From: Halichoerus grypus | Lineage: Eukaryota > Chordata > Mammalia > Carnivora > Phocidae | Assembly (NCBI RefSeq): GCF_964656455.1 | Contig: NC_135717.1 | Location: 151,765,793-151,829,792 of the forward strand | DNA: 64,000 nucleotides | Reading direction: 5' to 3' | Shown: piece after piece, positions 48,650-62,410 of the stretch | Position numbering within the stretch: the first letter of the stretch is position 1 | How the letters are laid out: the number at the start of each line of letters is the position of its first letter | Notes under the pieces: model-generated | Told to the model about the DNA's origin: nothing | What the model saw: only the letters and a program-made list of their open reading frames with translations | The model's database searches: none | Position numbers and translations under genes: made by a program

Positions 48650-51600
48650 CTGTAAATGAGAAAAATTAAACAATTTCAAGCATAAAAACAGTAACAAAAG
48701 CATTATGAGACTAGAAGAATACTGCAGACTGCACTGTGAAGGTATACTAACTTTCAAGTGATTAGTGTATTATTTAATAATATAATATTTCAATACATCA
48801 ATTTAATCCCTTAGTTAATCCCTATTTACTAGATACTGTGCTAAACATTTTATATGGAATTTATCATGGAATTCTCAAAAGAACCTTAAGAGGCATCTAA
48901 AAAGTGATAATAAAACACCTCATTCTACCAGGTGAAAACCATTCCTATTTGCCAAGTGTTTTCAGGCATAATTTCGTCAATAGGAATATAAACCTGAAAG
49001 ATCACATGGTATTATTTAGAATAAATTTTTTTTAATCTCTACTTTTTTTTAAAAGAACCCAATGATGACTAAAACATGAGTTTAATACTGGCCCACTGGT
49101 TCAGAAAATGATTATTCCAGAGAGCAACTCAACAGGAAGGCAACGACTAAATTTAAAACTAAAACTCAAACACATACGCTGACCAGAAACTAGACTGCAT
49201 AAAATTTAATGATTCTATACAGCTGTAAAATTTCAATAAATAGAAAATGTTTTTAATCTGTCAAATGCAAGATTCTGTTGATGGTTAAAACATTCACTGA
49301 TACTGAGAAATAAAATCCAGAACCACAGCAATATGAACAAAATCATTTACCCGTCTCACTGTTACTGAAAAGCCTTTCCCACAAGCCATACAGTTTTGCA
49401 CTTCATTGTCTTCAGCCCATTTCCTATTTAACGCTTGCGTGTGTTTGATCTGTTTAAAAAAAAACAAGTGCCCAGGCATTATAATATTCAACATTTTGAA
49501 GAACGATGCGTAATTTCTAATTTGGTGCCCAAGTTTTATAAAATTTTGACTTATAAGCACCATGGGCTAAAACTTTAAAAATCAGAAATACTTTGGTCAT
49601 TTTCCACTATCAAAAGTTGCTACATTCTTAAGTCTGAATGACAAAAATAAATAAAGTAAATCAAATTTTAGTCCTCAAAGACATTGGTCATTTCTAATCT
49701 TTAGTGATTTCCTATCCATTCTAACCTTAATGATCAATCCTTTCTGGGCACCAAGCCGATCACTTCTTTTACAAATAGTGACTCAACTATTCCTTGGTGC
49801 TTCTGAATTTTCCCAGTACTGACAATTCATGAATGACAGGGCTTTCTAACTAATCCCAGGGGTCTCTCAGACAAATTCTGTATCGCTTGAACTTAACTAC
49901 CCATAACACCTACAATACCGCTACACAGAAAGTCACCATTCAAAAGTATTTATTAAATATCGGAGATATTTTTAAAGATTGAAAATATGCTTTTCACTAA
50001 AAGTTAATTCTGGACTGAAAAGCAGCCTCACGTTACCAGATGACCTACTTGAAGGGACTGATTTTCTCTGCCCAGCTCCTGCACTGCTGCAGTGGTATTA
50101 TCCAGCTTTCTCTGCAATTCTAGGACTTTGGTTTGAAGCTTTTCTATTTCACCTTCTCCTTTAAGACATCTAGAATAGATTGCAAAGACATTATTTTTTT
50201 TTTAATGATAAAGATCCTTCTAGAACATAGATAATAAACTACTTCAGTAACTTCAAATATAATACATGAATTTCAACTATCTGATTATTTTAAGAGTTAG
50301 TTTTTAAATGGTTACATAAATACCTATAGGACCCACATATTTTTCTCAAGACTTCTATTTAAAAAAATGTGAAAAAAAACATCTTTTCGTCACTTAGAAT
50401 AGAAATAAACTGATTTGACTAGACATCAATCACCTTTCTAGTAGTGCTCTCCTTTCATCCTGATGATTCTGAACTGTGGCTTCTAATACTGCAATTTCAC
50501 CCCGTAAGTCATCCGTCTGTTTCTCGAGCTCACTGACTCTCCGCTGACTGGACTGCCACTCCTTCTTTACAGTGCCTAAGTTTTCATTTAATGCTGTAAT
50601 CTGCATGGTAAGTTTAGCTTCATTTTCTTCATGCTTCTTCATTCCTATTTCTTTTTCTTTTATTTCAGAATGCTGAGAAAAGGAAGAACAGTGAGGAAAA
50701 AACCTATTACAAAAGTAATGCAAAATAAATTTAATTAGCTATTGAATTTAAAGTATTGGCAACATAAATAGTATTACTTCTTCAGAAAGAAGGCAGGAGA
50801 ATGTATTTCATTTTACACTAATAAAATTGATTCCAAAAACATCTGTGTAATCTGAACTGGCTCAAAGGCTATTATGCTGAAATGATGGTCACCAAGCCTC
50901 TTATAACACCAATTAACATAAAGCAATGTGAGATTTTCCTTTTCTCACTAGAGCAGGGGAACAACACATAGTTAGGGATAGCAAGGTGTCCTGGACACAA
51001 AGCTGGCATTTTCCGTCTCAAAATCCACATGCATCTTTTTCTCTATCAACCTGCCAAAAACTGAACAAAACAAAAACAAAAAACAAACAAAAAAAATACA
51101 AACCCTTCAAATCACTGTGTGAACGTGAAATTGCAAATCTTCAACTAAAACATACAGCACTCAAGTTATGTGGGGCTATTTGGATTTAATTCAATAGAGG
51201 AAAGCCAGATGCTTCCCATTTTGGCATGCACAATTTAGGGAAGGAAAAGTAGACTTTGGTCATCAAAATTCCAAACTGAAGTTTCCGTTCTCCCTTATCA
51301 ACGTTCACTTTGACTAAAACAAATGAGTTTAACATCATTAGCATTCATGCCATTTACCTCAACCTACATAGTTGTGGATTTGTTTTTCTGGCACTGAAAG
51401 TGTTTTTTGTTTTTTGTTTTTTGAATTATGTTTTATTGAATCTTCACTTATATAAACCAAAATATAATTCAAGACTAAAATATTTCCAAGTACATATCAG
51501 CTATTTAAACAAATCAGATCTCTTTTCTCAATCAAAAATTAAAATGCTAGGTAAGAGCATTTAAATCCTAACTTCTAAGTAGAAAAATCCTTTCTTATTG

Positions 51601-54600
51601 GATTGACATACAAAATCAATCACAAAACACATTCCCCACCATTAACTTACTGACCAGTTTAGCTTCCTTCTCAGTAAATTCTTTCTTCATCTCATCTTCT
51701 TCCTTTTTCACCTGCTCTTTTAGCATTTGCTGGTTTCTCTTCTCCTGTTCAAGGGTTGCCTTCAAGGAATCTACTTTCCCTTGAAGCTCTAATTTCTGCT
51801 GAATCAAAAGCTGTTTGGCATCCTTGAGATTTGTTACCTCCTATTGAAAAAGGCCAAAAATAAATCATCCTTTATGGTAAATATTTCCAAATGTAGCTGA
51901 AATGTAGACAAGTTATCATAACAATATATACAATATGAGTTTTAACCTCTTCTCTTAGGAGACTCTTTTTTTTTTTTCCTTAAAGTTCACTATTTTAAAC
52001 AATTGGTTAAAAAGATGCAAGATTATTTACTTCCTGCTCAACAACCATTTAAATTCAAGTAATAACTTTACATGCGTGTTTTGATTCAATTATGTGAAAA
52101 ACTTCTACCCCCTATTTTCCCTTTCTTCACTTAGCAAGCATTCATTGGTCACCGCTGAGGCATCAAACACTGTGTTAGGTTTTAAGAATATATATAAAAA
52201 TGAATTATATACATTATCTGCTTTAAGGAAGTCATGGTGTATAAGAATATAATGATATAAAAAGATAATTATAAAGCAAAATGGTAAGTATATTGGTAGA
52301 TGTAAAAGGTAGTGAGAGCACTTGAGAGAATTTAACCTTTCTCTAAGAAAATTAGTAACTTTTTACAAAGCAAATTATAGACAATTAGTTTTTTCAACTG
52401 GCACCCTACTTACGCTTATGACAGGAAAAACGTTCAGAACAGATTATTAAAGATTTTAGGGAAGAAAAACTATTGAAAAAACAGAATCCCCTAAAAATCT
52501 TAATTTTAAACTCTCATATATTTTTAAGCTTACTATCTATAAGCATAATTTTCCAAATCAATAGCTCTCTTTTTTATTTTTTTAAGTAGGCTCCATGCCC
52601 AGCACGGAACCCAATATGGGGCCCAAACCCACGACCCTGAGATCAAGACCTAAGCTGAGACCAAGAGTGGGATGCTTAACCAACTGAGCCACCCAGGTGC
52701 CCCCCCATTTTTTTTAATTTAATTAGGCTCTACACTGGGTGTGGAGCCCAACACAGGGCTTGAACTCACAACCCTGAGATCAAGACCTGAGCTGAAATCA
52801 AGAGTAGGACACTTAACCAACTAAGCCACCCAGGCGCCCCTAAATTAATAGCTCTCTTGATTATTTATCATCTCAACAAATCTAAACTTTTAGAGTTACT
52901 TTGCTTCATTCAGTAATTTGAAAACGTAAGGAACATAGTTTCAACATATGTATACAGATACTACGCAACACAAGGGTGAGAGCAAGAGTATTTGTCAAAA
53001 CGACAAAACAATGTGGCACATAGTAGGTTTTCAATAATATATGTATTTTTTAATTTAAATGACAATAATACAGTACAGAGGGAAGAACAATGATTATCTT
53101 AACATACCTTTATGCTTTCTTGCTTGTGGGACTTGAGTTCTTCACTCAATTTAGCAATTTCTTTTTCCTGTCTACACTTAATTTCCTCTATCTCTGCCAA
53201 TTTAGATTTTTCATTTACTAGTTCTTTCTCTTTCAGTGACTGTAGAAAAATAATCAAAAAGTAATTTTAAAATAAATACTTAACTGAAAATCAATGTAAT
53301 AAAACTGTCTCTGCCCCTTTCTACCTAAGTTAACTTGAGCAAACTACTTACCCTCACTTGCCTCTATGTCCTTATTTATATAATGTGAACAACAGTAAGA
53401 TCTTTATAAGCATTAAATAGTTACTGTTAATACCATAAAATGAATAGTGTCTGGCCAAAGTAAGAACACTATAAAATTTAGCCAAAACTACCATTCTTCT
53501 CGTTAATGCTGTTATCATTACTATTATTACCAGCAATATCTTTATTTAAGGCACCTAGCTAGTAGTATTACATATTATCTAATTTAATATTTATACTAAA
53601 TAGCTCTTTTTAATCCTCATTTGATAAGTAAAGGAACAAAGGTTTAGAGAAGTTAAGTAATCTATTAGAGGTACAGTCAAAACTATAACAAGGTCTGACT
53701 GATCTCTAGCCCTTGCAGTTAAAGGCCTATATGCTATAGTTGTCTCAGAATTTTCTAAACTTGAGGCACAAATCATGACTATCATGTCAGCTTCAAACCC
53801 CTGCCCCAACAAAAGCATCCCCCAATTTTTTAAATTAAAGAGACTTTCAGGAATTGCACAATTAAGATATACCAATGAACTTCTGAACTTGTATACTTCA
53901 GAATAATATCCTATCAGCTGATGGAAATATGTGATTTCAACTATGAAGCCAAAAATAAAATGCTTCCTAGAATCTGAATTTCTCTTTCACATAGCATTTT
54001 AACTGACTTTTAAAGGTATTGGTCATATAATAGAAGGCTTTCCACTCTATAATTTAGCATCATTTATGTAAAATATACTCCTACTTCCCTTAGAAAAAGC
54101 TGGCTCTAAATTTTAAGAATTATAAGCATAAGAATTCTAGAAAGTGTTATATAAGGTAGTTATGGAGCTATAAAACCTGTTTTAAATAACCAGGGGTCTA
54201 TGGTGTGAAAAAGATTTGTTTGTAAAACTAAAAAGAGCAGTAAGAAAATGAATAGAAATGACAAGGGAGCTATTAAGAAGTACTTCATAGCATCAAATTC
54301 CAATACCACAAGTACTGTGTCAGAAACTAGAAGCCTATCTAAGGAGAGCTGTTGAAGATAAAGGTGATGCCTGTATCGGTAAGAGGTCTGACTGGACGAT
54401 TTCTAAAGCCATTGTAACTGTCAGATTCTAGATTTAGTCAGAAAATGAAATACCTTCTCTTTTTGAATATCCTGTAGTGTTTTACACTGCTCCTTCAACT
54501 GCTGTTCTTTCTTTGCGGACTCCTGCTCCAACGTAGCCTTGGCGGTTTTCAATTCTTGAATCAATTTATTTTGGTTTCCAATTTGATTTCTGTTTGAAAT

Positions 54601-57600
54601 CAAGTCCTCCTGTGCTAGAGAAAGCTTCTCTTCTACAGACTTATAAAAACAATTTCCCCAAATTATTATATGTCTTTTTTTGTTTTTAGCAAATTTCAAC
54701 AGAAACAACAGTTAGCATAAGCACAGTAAAAAGCAATATACTATAAAAAGATAGCTTGTTATGCCCTTCAGTAAGATCAGGTAAAAGAGAAAGAACACTA
54801 GACAAATCTCTTAACTCTCCTGCCTATGGAAAACATTTTAGTGTAAAATATTTAATAAAACTGAAGCAATTCGAAAACCTTTAGAAATAATCTGTAAGTA
54901 TTACTGGCTAAGTGGTATTAAGGAATATCAAATAAGAAGGGATCGTATCAAACACACTCAGGAGATATATACATATATATATATAAACATACATATATGT
55001 TTATATATGTGTGTATTTATATATGTATTTGTATATGTGTGTATTTATATTTATGTTTACATATATATATATAAAATTAGGAGATATGGGGAGACATGAA
55101 AACAAACAATTTAAAAAGAGATGTAGTTAAATGCTACATTACATATACACATACGTCTTACAGGACCTATGATGTCCCTTAACATGCTGAAATCTTCAAT
55201 AAACAGAAAGGGTTTTTATCTTGGGGAGAAAAAAAAAAAACAACTGTATTTCACAGCTGCTAACCTGATCAAAGTGAACCAAAAGAAGAAAGTCTACCAG
55301 ACATCTGGGGCTCTATTTCTGACAAGGCCATTAGCCCAGCCTCTTAACTTCCCATCTATGTGGTAGAAGTAGTGCTGTTAGTTAACACCGCCATAGGTAC
55401 TGACTGTTCTAAAGCCCAAATATTTTGCAAAGCCAAAGCCGGTGAAAAGGGCAAACTTTTTGACCTATTAGGTTTCATTTTGGGGTAGATATAGCAACAG
55501 GTGGGTAATGGAAAATGGCAGGAATCTTGCCACTTTCAGTGGCAATTGCAAAGAATCAGCAGGGAGGAAAAGGAACTCTAAGATGCTCTCCCACCATCTG
55601 GAAGAAGTTCATCTTTCTTATTCTGGAGATACAGCTCCTTTGGAAAGGAGGCAGAAGATATAATCTAGGAAAGATCCCTGCTGGCTAGGCTCGGCTATAG
55701 TAAGCATTCAAAGAAAAAAAAAATAGATGAAAAATTTTAAAATGAAGACCTTATTTAAGGAGTTTCTCAAGCTTCCTGAAAGAGAAAGTTTATTCCTTAC
55801 AAATAAACCCAGTTCAGAAGTCTTTCTGATATAAATGAAATTTCGATTTCCCATTTAGTGTTCCAGTGAACACTAAAAACTCTAAGGCTTCTTTTCCAAA
55901 AATCCTTAAGTCACTAGTCCTTCACTGATCAAGCAGCTAAACCACTGATTGAGTGTACTCTTAAGGTAGACAGGGAGGTAAAAAATAGTCCTTGACTTAA
56001 AGAAGTTGGCTCTGAAGCCTGAAAAACAGAACCAGCATGTAAAATGGAAGCTGTACATGCTAGGAGAGCATTTGCTATGTGTCAAATGAACAGAGAAACA
56101 ATGAGTGTGAGAACTCCGCCTGGAATGTGTTTACAGAAGGCTCCATGGTACATGTGGGAACTGGCATAAGCATCACAAAGGGATTTCAAGTAAAAATAAT
56201 TAAAATTTGACAAAGCCTAGCCCATACAGTTCATAGCAATTATCAGCTAATAGGGGTCCTGATCTAACGCTAAAGAATACCAAGGCTTGCTAGAGCCTGA
56301 AGTTAACAGTACCCCCAATCTCGGCCCAAAAGAATTCCAAACTGCTCATGGTATAAATAACATCCAATAAAATTTTAAATTCCCAAAAACCCAGTGACTA
56401 AATGTTTAAAATCAAGCTCAAAATCTGCACCATTCTTTTCAGAAGATGTAGAGACATGTTGCTCTACCCTGTCTCTGAATATTCATCTCTGTCATTCAGT
56501 GATATCCTGCCATGCATTTTAAATATTCCTTCTATCTTTCTTGTTGCAGGCCATGTTATTTTCATCTGCTCAGCATCTCTTCCCTTAGGGAACTCCCCTC
56601 TCCTAATCAATGGTTTTGTGGGCCTATCTTTAAGCCACTTACTCACACTGGAACAGGCAAATCCCTGAGTAGATCAACTACCAACCTTGACGCTGAATAC
56701 CACCATCACGTTATAGTAGTGTAGCTAAAAAGGAATTTCTGGAGTGTTCTGTGATAGCTACTGTTGTCTGCTCAACAATTTTTCCCTTTCTTCTTTCAAA
56801 ATAAAACTTAAAATTTTAGTTATTACTTTTTCTTAATGTCTGATTAAATGACATAAGGAATGGTATTGGCTAAAGGTTTATATTTAATTCTAAACTTATT
56901 ATCTTAGAATTTTTGCTTCACTCAGGGTACAAAATTTAAGTTAAATTCCACTTCTACCTTTCTTCATCAGTAAAGAATAGTACACAGCATAGCCAATTTG
57001 AAATATCCAGTCAACAAACATAAGTATTTCATAAATATTCCAGCAGATGGGGCTAAAGGCATAGATCAGGCCAGCCTGTCTTCCATTCTACTGGTGTCTT
57101 GAGTACACTGTCAGCCCACAGATGGCAGCCTTGACTTAGGTAGGTGTCATGTTACAAAGTTCTCAACCTCTCCCTTCTCACCTCTATGCAACAAGATCAT
57201 GTAACATCCCTGAAGCAAAAGAAAAATAATGGCTGATAACCATCTCTTATTCTGGTCCATAAATATCATTTGAAGTTCTCTAGGAATTTTTTTTTAACTT
57301 CCTAAGTAGTTCCGATACTTTTGGAAGCATTAATTATAGAATTCAGCAATATTCTATTTTATATTTAAAAATCCTAGTGAAATGATGATAAAAGAGTAAA
57401 GGGCTATGAATCAGAAGAACTGAGATCTAATCATGGGTCTGTTATTGTGCAACTCTGGGCCTGTCACAAACCACACCAGGCCTCAGTCTCATCTGCAAAA
57501 AGAGGCTTTGGAATAGAAGATCTATCCATGCCTTTTAATAGTTGAAAAACTCCTCAGCAGCCTTATCCCTCTGCCTTTCTCTTTTTGTCCAAACATTTGA

Positions 57601-60511
57601 ATTTTTCTTTCATGTATAAAGTTATTAGTATCCAGCAGTTTTCAAGCATAATAAAAATAGCTGTTAGCTTAGTGAAAGAATGTGATCTAAGAGATCTAAG
57701 TGCTGTCACCATGTTATGCTCTTGGGTAAATAACACACCTGTATGGGGGAAAAAAAAAAGTATGATTTCTATAGGAGTTATGCAATCAATCATTAAGCTT
57801 CATCTCCTTGATCAGCTAAACATCCTTCTAATTCATCCACATTCTCCATCCTTACTGTTACTGCCCACACCACCATCATGTGTACCTGGACTCTGCCAAG
57901 TGTCCTCTCAGCCTCCACACTCAGCCCTGTTGCTCCACAATCCATTTCTTATCCTCAGCCAGTCACTGGCCTAAGCTATAGATCTAAGCATATCTTTTCT
58001 GTGGTCCCTACTGCCTTTAGGATAAAGTCCAAACTCTTCCACAGACCTTCCATGACTTTCAATAATGTTACAAAGAAAAAAATACCAATAATTTAAAGCT
58101 ACTTAGAGAGTACAGCAAATAAGACACTTTCTAAACATCAGGTGGTATTTTTTTCTCATAACAACTCGGTGCTACGAAAATTCTTTGACCCAAGTTTCCT
58201 ATTTCTCTGTCAAATCATTAGTCACCATTGATTCCTTCAGTTACCTTGTGGCCTATCTGTATTCAGCCCTCCTGTTTCACCCAGTCTCTCTCATTCATCT
58301 CTTCTGCTCCAACCTCTTGAATTTAAAGCCCAGTCTAATCAATTCACACCTTGATAAATGGAATTTATGGAGAAAGGGAGATAGCCTCTTAACTAATCTC
58401 CCTACCTCTAGTTTACCCAGATCCAATCCAAGCTGTTTATAAACCTCTTCCAGGTTAAGTTGTCCAAAGCACTATTTTCTTCATTTTATTTCTCTGCTTA
58501 GACTCTTCATTCCACCCCACCCCCCATATACAGTCCAACCATCCTTGCTAGGCATCTAAAATACTTCACAATTTGATCCCAATCTTTTTTAACTTAATCT
58601 CCAAACACAAAACAGCATGCTAGCCAACTGGTAACTGCCTCCTGGCTCTGCTCATTCCCACTGCAGCACCTTTTCTCAAATGTGCCTGAGTTAAATGACC
58701 TTCCTCAGGAGTCTCTATATATTCAAATTCTATATATCCTTGAGAACCTATCAAGTCCTACCTCCTTCTAAAGCCTTCCCTATAACAGCCTATGATAAAA
58801 TATAGACATACTATATTTATACGTATTATATATAAATAACCTGTGATTTTCAACAAAATTTTTCAATAATGTACTTTAAACAACAACAAAAAGAAACAAA
58901 AAGCATAATATTTCACCATGACAAAAAGAGAGAGAAAGAGAGGGAACTGGCTGAATCTTCTGGGAGAGAACACAAATGTTCCATTTACCTTAGAGAACTC
59001 ATACCTTAATGCTACATAAAAATTATCCTTTTTCCATATCCTTTATTTTAATAAACATGATACTTTAATCAAATAGTACTGTCAAGAAAAAGGTTTCCAT
59101 ATATGTTTAGATAATTAAGGTTAAGTTTACTTTGAGTTATAATCTCCTAATTTTATTCATTAAACATTCTGGTAGTCTTGGGAAGTTGACCAATATATAA
59201 AGGCAGTATTGCCTGACAAGCAACAGTAAAATTGCTTGCATTTTCACAAGTGGTTTACATTTTAAAAATCCTTAGATTTTTCTAACAGCAGTCTTTTTTA
59301 TTTATTTCATTTTTTTTTATTTAATTTCAATTAATTAACATACAATATACTCCTGGTTTCAGAGGTACAGGTCTTATAAAATACACAGTGCTCATTATAT
59401 CACATGCCCTCCTTAATGTCCATCACCCAGTTACCCCATCCCTCTACCCTCCTCCCCTCCAGCAACCCTCAGTTTGTTTCCTATGATTAAGAGTCTCTTA
59501 TGGTTTGTCTCCCCCACTGATTTCGTCTTGTTTTATTTTTTCTTCTCTTTCCCTATGATCCTCTGTTTTGTTTCTAAATTCCATATATCAGTGAGATCAT
59601 ATGGTAACTGTCTTTCTCTGACTTATTTTGCTTAACATAATACCCTCTAGATCCATCCATGTCATTGCAAATGGCAAGATTTCATTTTTTTGATGGCTGA
59701 ATAGTATTCCATTGTGTGTGTGTGTACACATATACCACATCTTCTTTATCCATTCATCTGTTGATGGACATCTGGGCTCTTTCCATAGTTTGGCTATTGC
59801 GGACATTGCTGCTATGAACATTGGGGTGCAGGTGCCCCTTTGGATCACTACATCTGTATCTTTTGGGTAAATACCCAGTAGTGCAATAGCTGGGTCATGG
59901 GGTAGTACTATTTTCAACTTTTTGACGAACCTCCATACTGTTTTCCAGAGTGGCTGCACCACTTGCATTCCCACCAGCAGTGTAAGAGGGTTCCCCTTTC
60001 TCCGCAACCCGCCAAGCATCAAACAGCAGTCCTTTTTAAAAATTACCTTTTTACATAAAGATAGCAAAGTCTTTAGATAAGCTTATAATATAGTAGTTAA
60101 CATATTTCCACATTATTTTACTGTTGCAGATGTTATTTTTAAATGCCTATATTTACTATATATTTTGTAATAATATAAAACAATTTAATTTTTAAAAAGC
60201 ATGTTACTCCAAAGATAATAATTTAATAGAAAACAAGCATGATATTTGCCCATCTGGACTCAAATCAGTCATTTATAATGAATGTCTATAAACAGCGTAC
60301 TGAGTTTTTGTGATATATTTTACTATACCTTAAGATCTTGCCTGGTGGCAAGAAGCTCAGATTCCTTCCCATAGAAATCAGACTGAAGCTGTTTTAGATT
60401 TTCCTGACTTCTTTCACAGGTATTCTGTAGCACTGACACTTTCTCTTTCTCTGCTGCAAGTTCCTGGGCTGCTTGTATTGACTGCTGCTGTAGTTTACTC
60501 TCCAGCTCTGT
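48527..60511 (-). CDS. EEA1: EEA1 (early endosome antigen 1), C-terminal eight coding exons, partial
   Basis: EEA1 tethers early endosomes for fusion; it binds Rab5 and, through its FYVE finger, phosphatidylinositol 3-phosphate. Eight minus-strand exons (60511-60329, 54639-54454, 53239-53108, 51840-51655, 50672-50434, 50169-50049, 49449-49351, 48649-48527) give about 422 residues, roughly the last 30% of the 1411-residue human protein. Most is heptad-rich coiled coil (E, K, Q, L). The C-terminus has the WxxD motif (WAED), RRHHCRQCG, the RVC motif, and eight zinc cysteines in four CxxC pairs. All exon phases agree and all borders are GT/AG. No lesion was seen. The long N-terminal coiled coil and the N-terminal zinc finger lie beyond base 64000. 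Confidence 0.96.
49351..49449 (-). CDS. EEA1: EEA1 exon: first half of FYVE finger
   Basis: 33 codons, IKHTQALNRKWAEDNE through CMACGKGFSVTVRR, acceptor ttttaaacag, donor gtaaat, phase 0. It carries the WxxD motif, the first CxxC zinc pair and the two arginines that open the RRHHCR lipid-binding motif. Confidence 0.96.
50049..50169 (-). CDS. EEA1: EEA1 exon: end of coiled coil
   Basis: 121 bp; one base completes arginine, then CLKGEGEIEKLQTKVLEL through ELGRENQSLQ, donor gtaggt, phase 0. It leads into the region just before the FYVE finger, where Rab5 and calmodulin binding have been placed in the human protein. Confidence 0.95.
50434..50672 (-). CDS. EEA1: EEA1 exon: coiled coil
   Basis: 239 bp from HSEIKEKEIGMKKHEE to QDERRALLE plus a split arginine codon; acceptor ttccttttctcag, donor gtgatt, ends in phase 2. 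The split codon is completed by the first base of the next exon. Confidence 0.95.
51655..51840 (-). CDS. EEA1: EEA1 exon: coiled coil
   Basis: 62 codons from EVTNLKDAKQLLIQQK to FTEKEAKL, acceptor tttcaatag, donor gtcagt, phase 0. Confidence 0.95.
52572..52846 (-). mobile_element. Two adjacent old SINEC units
   Basis: Two head-to-tail units (about 52572-52703 and 52704-52840), each starting taggctc and ending ccacccaggYgcccc. One target duplication, aatagctctctt, encloses both (52560-52571, 52847-52858), suggesting a single dimeric insertion. Confidence 0.85.
53108..53239 (-). CDS. EEA1: EEA1 exon: coiled coil
   Basis: 44 codons from SLKEKELVNEKSKLAE to SHKQESIK, acceptor ttttctacag, donor gtatgt, phase 0. 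Confidence 0.95.
53540..53720 (+). repeat. MIR-like SINE
   Basis: aaaggaacaaaggtttagagaagttaagtaa matches the MIR core; it sits in an EEA1 intron. Confidence 0.55.
54454..54639 (-). CDS. EEA1: EEA1 exon: coiled coil
   Basis: 62 codons from SVEEKLSLAQEDLISN to LQDIQKEK, acceptor ttttataag, donor gtattt, phase 0. Parallel heptad pattern continuing the preceding exon. Confidence 0.95.
54961..55075. repeat. AT-rich self-complementary tract
   Basis: Alternating tatata and tatgtgtgtat blocks, including acatatatgt, that can fold back on themselves. Lies in an EEA1 intron. Confidence 0.85.
57800..58790 (+). repeat. L2-like LINE remnants
   Basis: Pyrimidine-rich sequence with L2-like pieces such as ctgcctttaggataaagtccaaactcttcc. 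Probably more than one fragment; boundaries approximate. Confidence 0.55.
59301..60021 (-). mobile_element. 5'-truncated L1 with ORF2 C-terminal remnant
   Basis: The - strand carries the end of L1 ORF2 (open 60067-59597, with motifs such as VVQPLWKTVWRF and TWMDLEGIMLSKISQ). The 3' UTR and poly-A (T run on +) lie at the left. Target duplication aacagcagtc(t/c)ttttt at about 59284-59300 and 60022-60038. A dead fragment, not a host gene. Confidence 0.95.
60329..60511 (-). CDS. EEA1: EEA1 exon: coiled coil (first exon in window)
   Basis: The acceptor is tggatgttccag on the - strand. 61 codons, TELESKLQQQSIQAAQ through ELLATRQDLK, donor gtatag, phase 0 at both ends. Glutamine- and glutamate-rich heptads. 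Confidence 0.95.
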
Positions 60512-61279
60512 CTGGAACATCCAATAGTCATTTACAACAATGTGCATATAGAAAACCACTTACGAATATAAAATGAAATCCACACAACTACGAAGACTCC
60601 TGAGGACAAATTCAATAGCACTTATGCCCTAAAATTCTTCTTTAATAAAGAGTAACTTACTTACCTTATAGTTACAAACTTAAAGATTTACAAGATACAA
60701 AATCCAGCAAGTCCCAATTTAAAAACCAAAAAATAAAAAAGCATTAAATAAAGAAAAAAAGCATTTCACTGGGAAGTATCAATGTCTCAGGAGACTAACA
60801 ACCACATTCTGATGGAAGATGCATGTCCTAGATGCTTTAGAAGATGATATAATTTAAGGTTGAACTAACAGAAATTTCTACATGAAAGAAATAAAAAAGT
60901 CATTACTGTGTTGGAAGTATATCATTTCTACTCCTTGAACTTCCAGAATAACTTGGGAAATTCTACAGGTCATCTTTATTAACAACAAGGCAGAAAAAGG
61001 AAATCTTGCAAAGGTCTGACTCCTCTAAACTCTAAACTTGTCTTTAGTCTTTAAGAAGATTCAGGAGATATGTACAAATTATGACATAATTAAAATATAT
61101 GTGTGCACAGTATGAAAATAAGCACTTGGCTTTTAAAATAAATACACAACTTCAATGCAACTTCTGTTGAAATGAGCAATGACCCCTGCTCCAAAATCCA
61201 ATATTCATGTCCTTATCCACATCTTACTTAACCTCCCAGCAGTACTTGAAATAGCTGATGATGTTCCCTCCTAGAAACA

Positions 61280-62410
61280 TTTTTCAACCTGGTTTCCAGA
61301 GCACCTTGTATTTTAGGTTCTCCACCTATCTCATTGGTCATTCCTTCTTAATCTTTTACTAGCTCCTCTTCTTCTGTTTGATCTCTCAATACTATAGGAT
61401 CCCAGGGTTCTGTCCCTGTCCTTCTTTTATTCTATACACAGTCTCTTTCTAGAAGATCTCAACTACACTCACGGCTTTAAATATCATTTATTTACAACTG
61501 ACTCCTGAATTATGTCTCTAGCCCCAACCTCTCTGCCTGAACTCTGGGCTCGTTATGACCAAGTACTTCCCTGACATCTCCACTCTCAATGACTGGTGGA
61601 TATCTCTCTCAAGCAGAACTCTTGATTCCTGACACTGCTCATCAAAAAGCTGCTACTTTCCCCCAATAAACAGGATCATCTATCCATTTGCACAAGCCAC
61701 AAATGGAGAGTTATTCTTGATTCCTCTTTCCATCATCTCTCATCATCTAATCTATCAGCAAGTCCCAATGACTCAACTTCCAAAATATATTCCCAAATCA
61801 TCCACTCCTAACACTTTAGTTCATGCTATCATCATGTACTGCTTGGACTACTGCCAACAGTTTTTCAGTGCCTTCTCTGCTTGCTCTGTTATCTTGCTGT
61901 AGTCAGACTGCACCATTCTCTGTTCAAAATTCCCCAACTGATTCTAATTATCCTTAGAACAAAGTATATCATTCTCTACTGCCTTATAATCTATAAATTT
62001 GCATGTATATGCTTTGGCCCCTGTCTACTTTTCTGAGCTCATTTCCTATTCTTCTTCTTCTCTCCCACTATATTTAATCTATGTTGGTCTTCTGTTTTTA
62101 GAAAATACCAAGCTTGCTCTAGTTTAAGGTCTTTGTACTAGTTGTCTCCCTGGACCTTTGTTCAGACAGCTCTTGTCTTTCATGTATCAGCTCAAATCTC
62201 TTCAGAGAGGCTTCTTTGATCACCCAGCCTTTAGTAGGACTCTGTCTCATCACTGTATTTCACATCACCTGTTTAGTTTCTTCCCCAAGAAAGTGTAAGC
62301 TCCATGAGAACAGGTTCCTTGTCTGTTCATGGCTGTATCTCCAACACCCAGAATTGTGCCATGGCATAAAATAGGTGTCTAGTAATATTTCTTAAATGAA
62401 TGGATGACAA
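61280..62410 (+). repeat. L2 LINE remnant with 3' end
   Basis: Runs from L2 ORF-derived pyrimidine-rich sequence (cttggactactgccaacag) to the 3' end gtgtaagctccatgagaacagg, ccaacacccagaattgtgcc and ataggtgtctagtaatattt. Located in the EEA1 intron upstream of the exon at 60511. Confidence 0.75.

Noticed and set aside
59597..60067. 156-codon - strand frame
   Set aside because: It is the C-terminal end of L1 ORF2 in a truncated L1 with target duplications, not an EEA1 exon.
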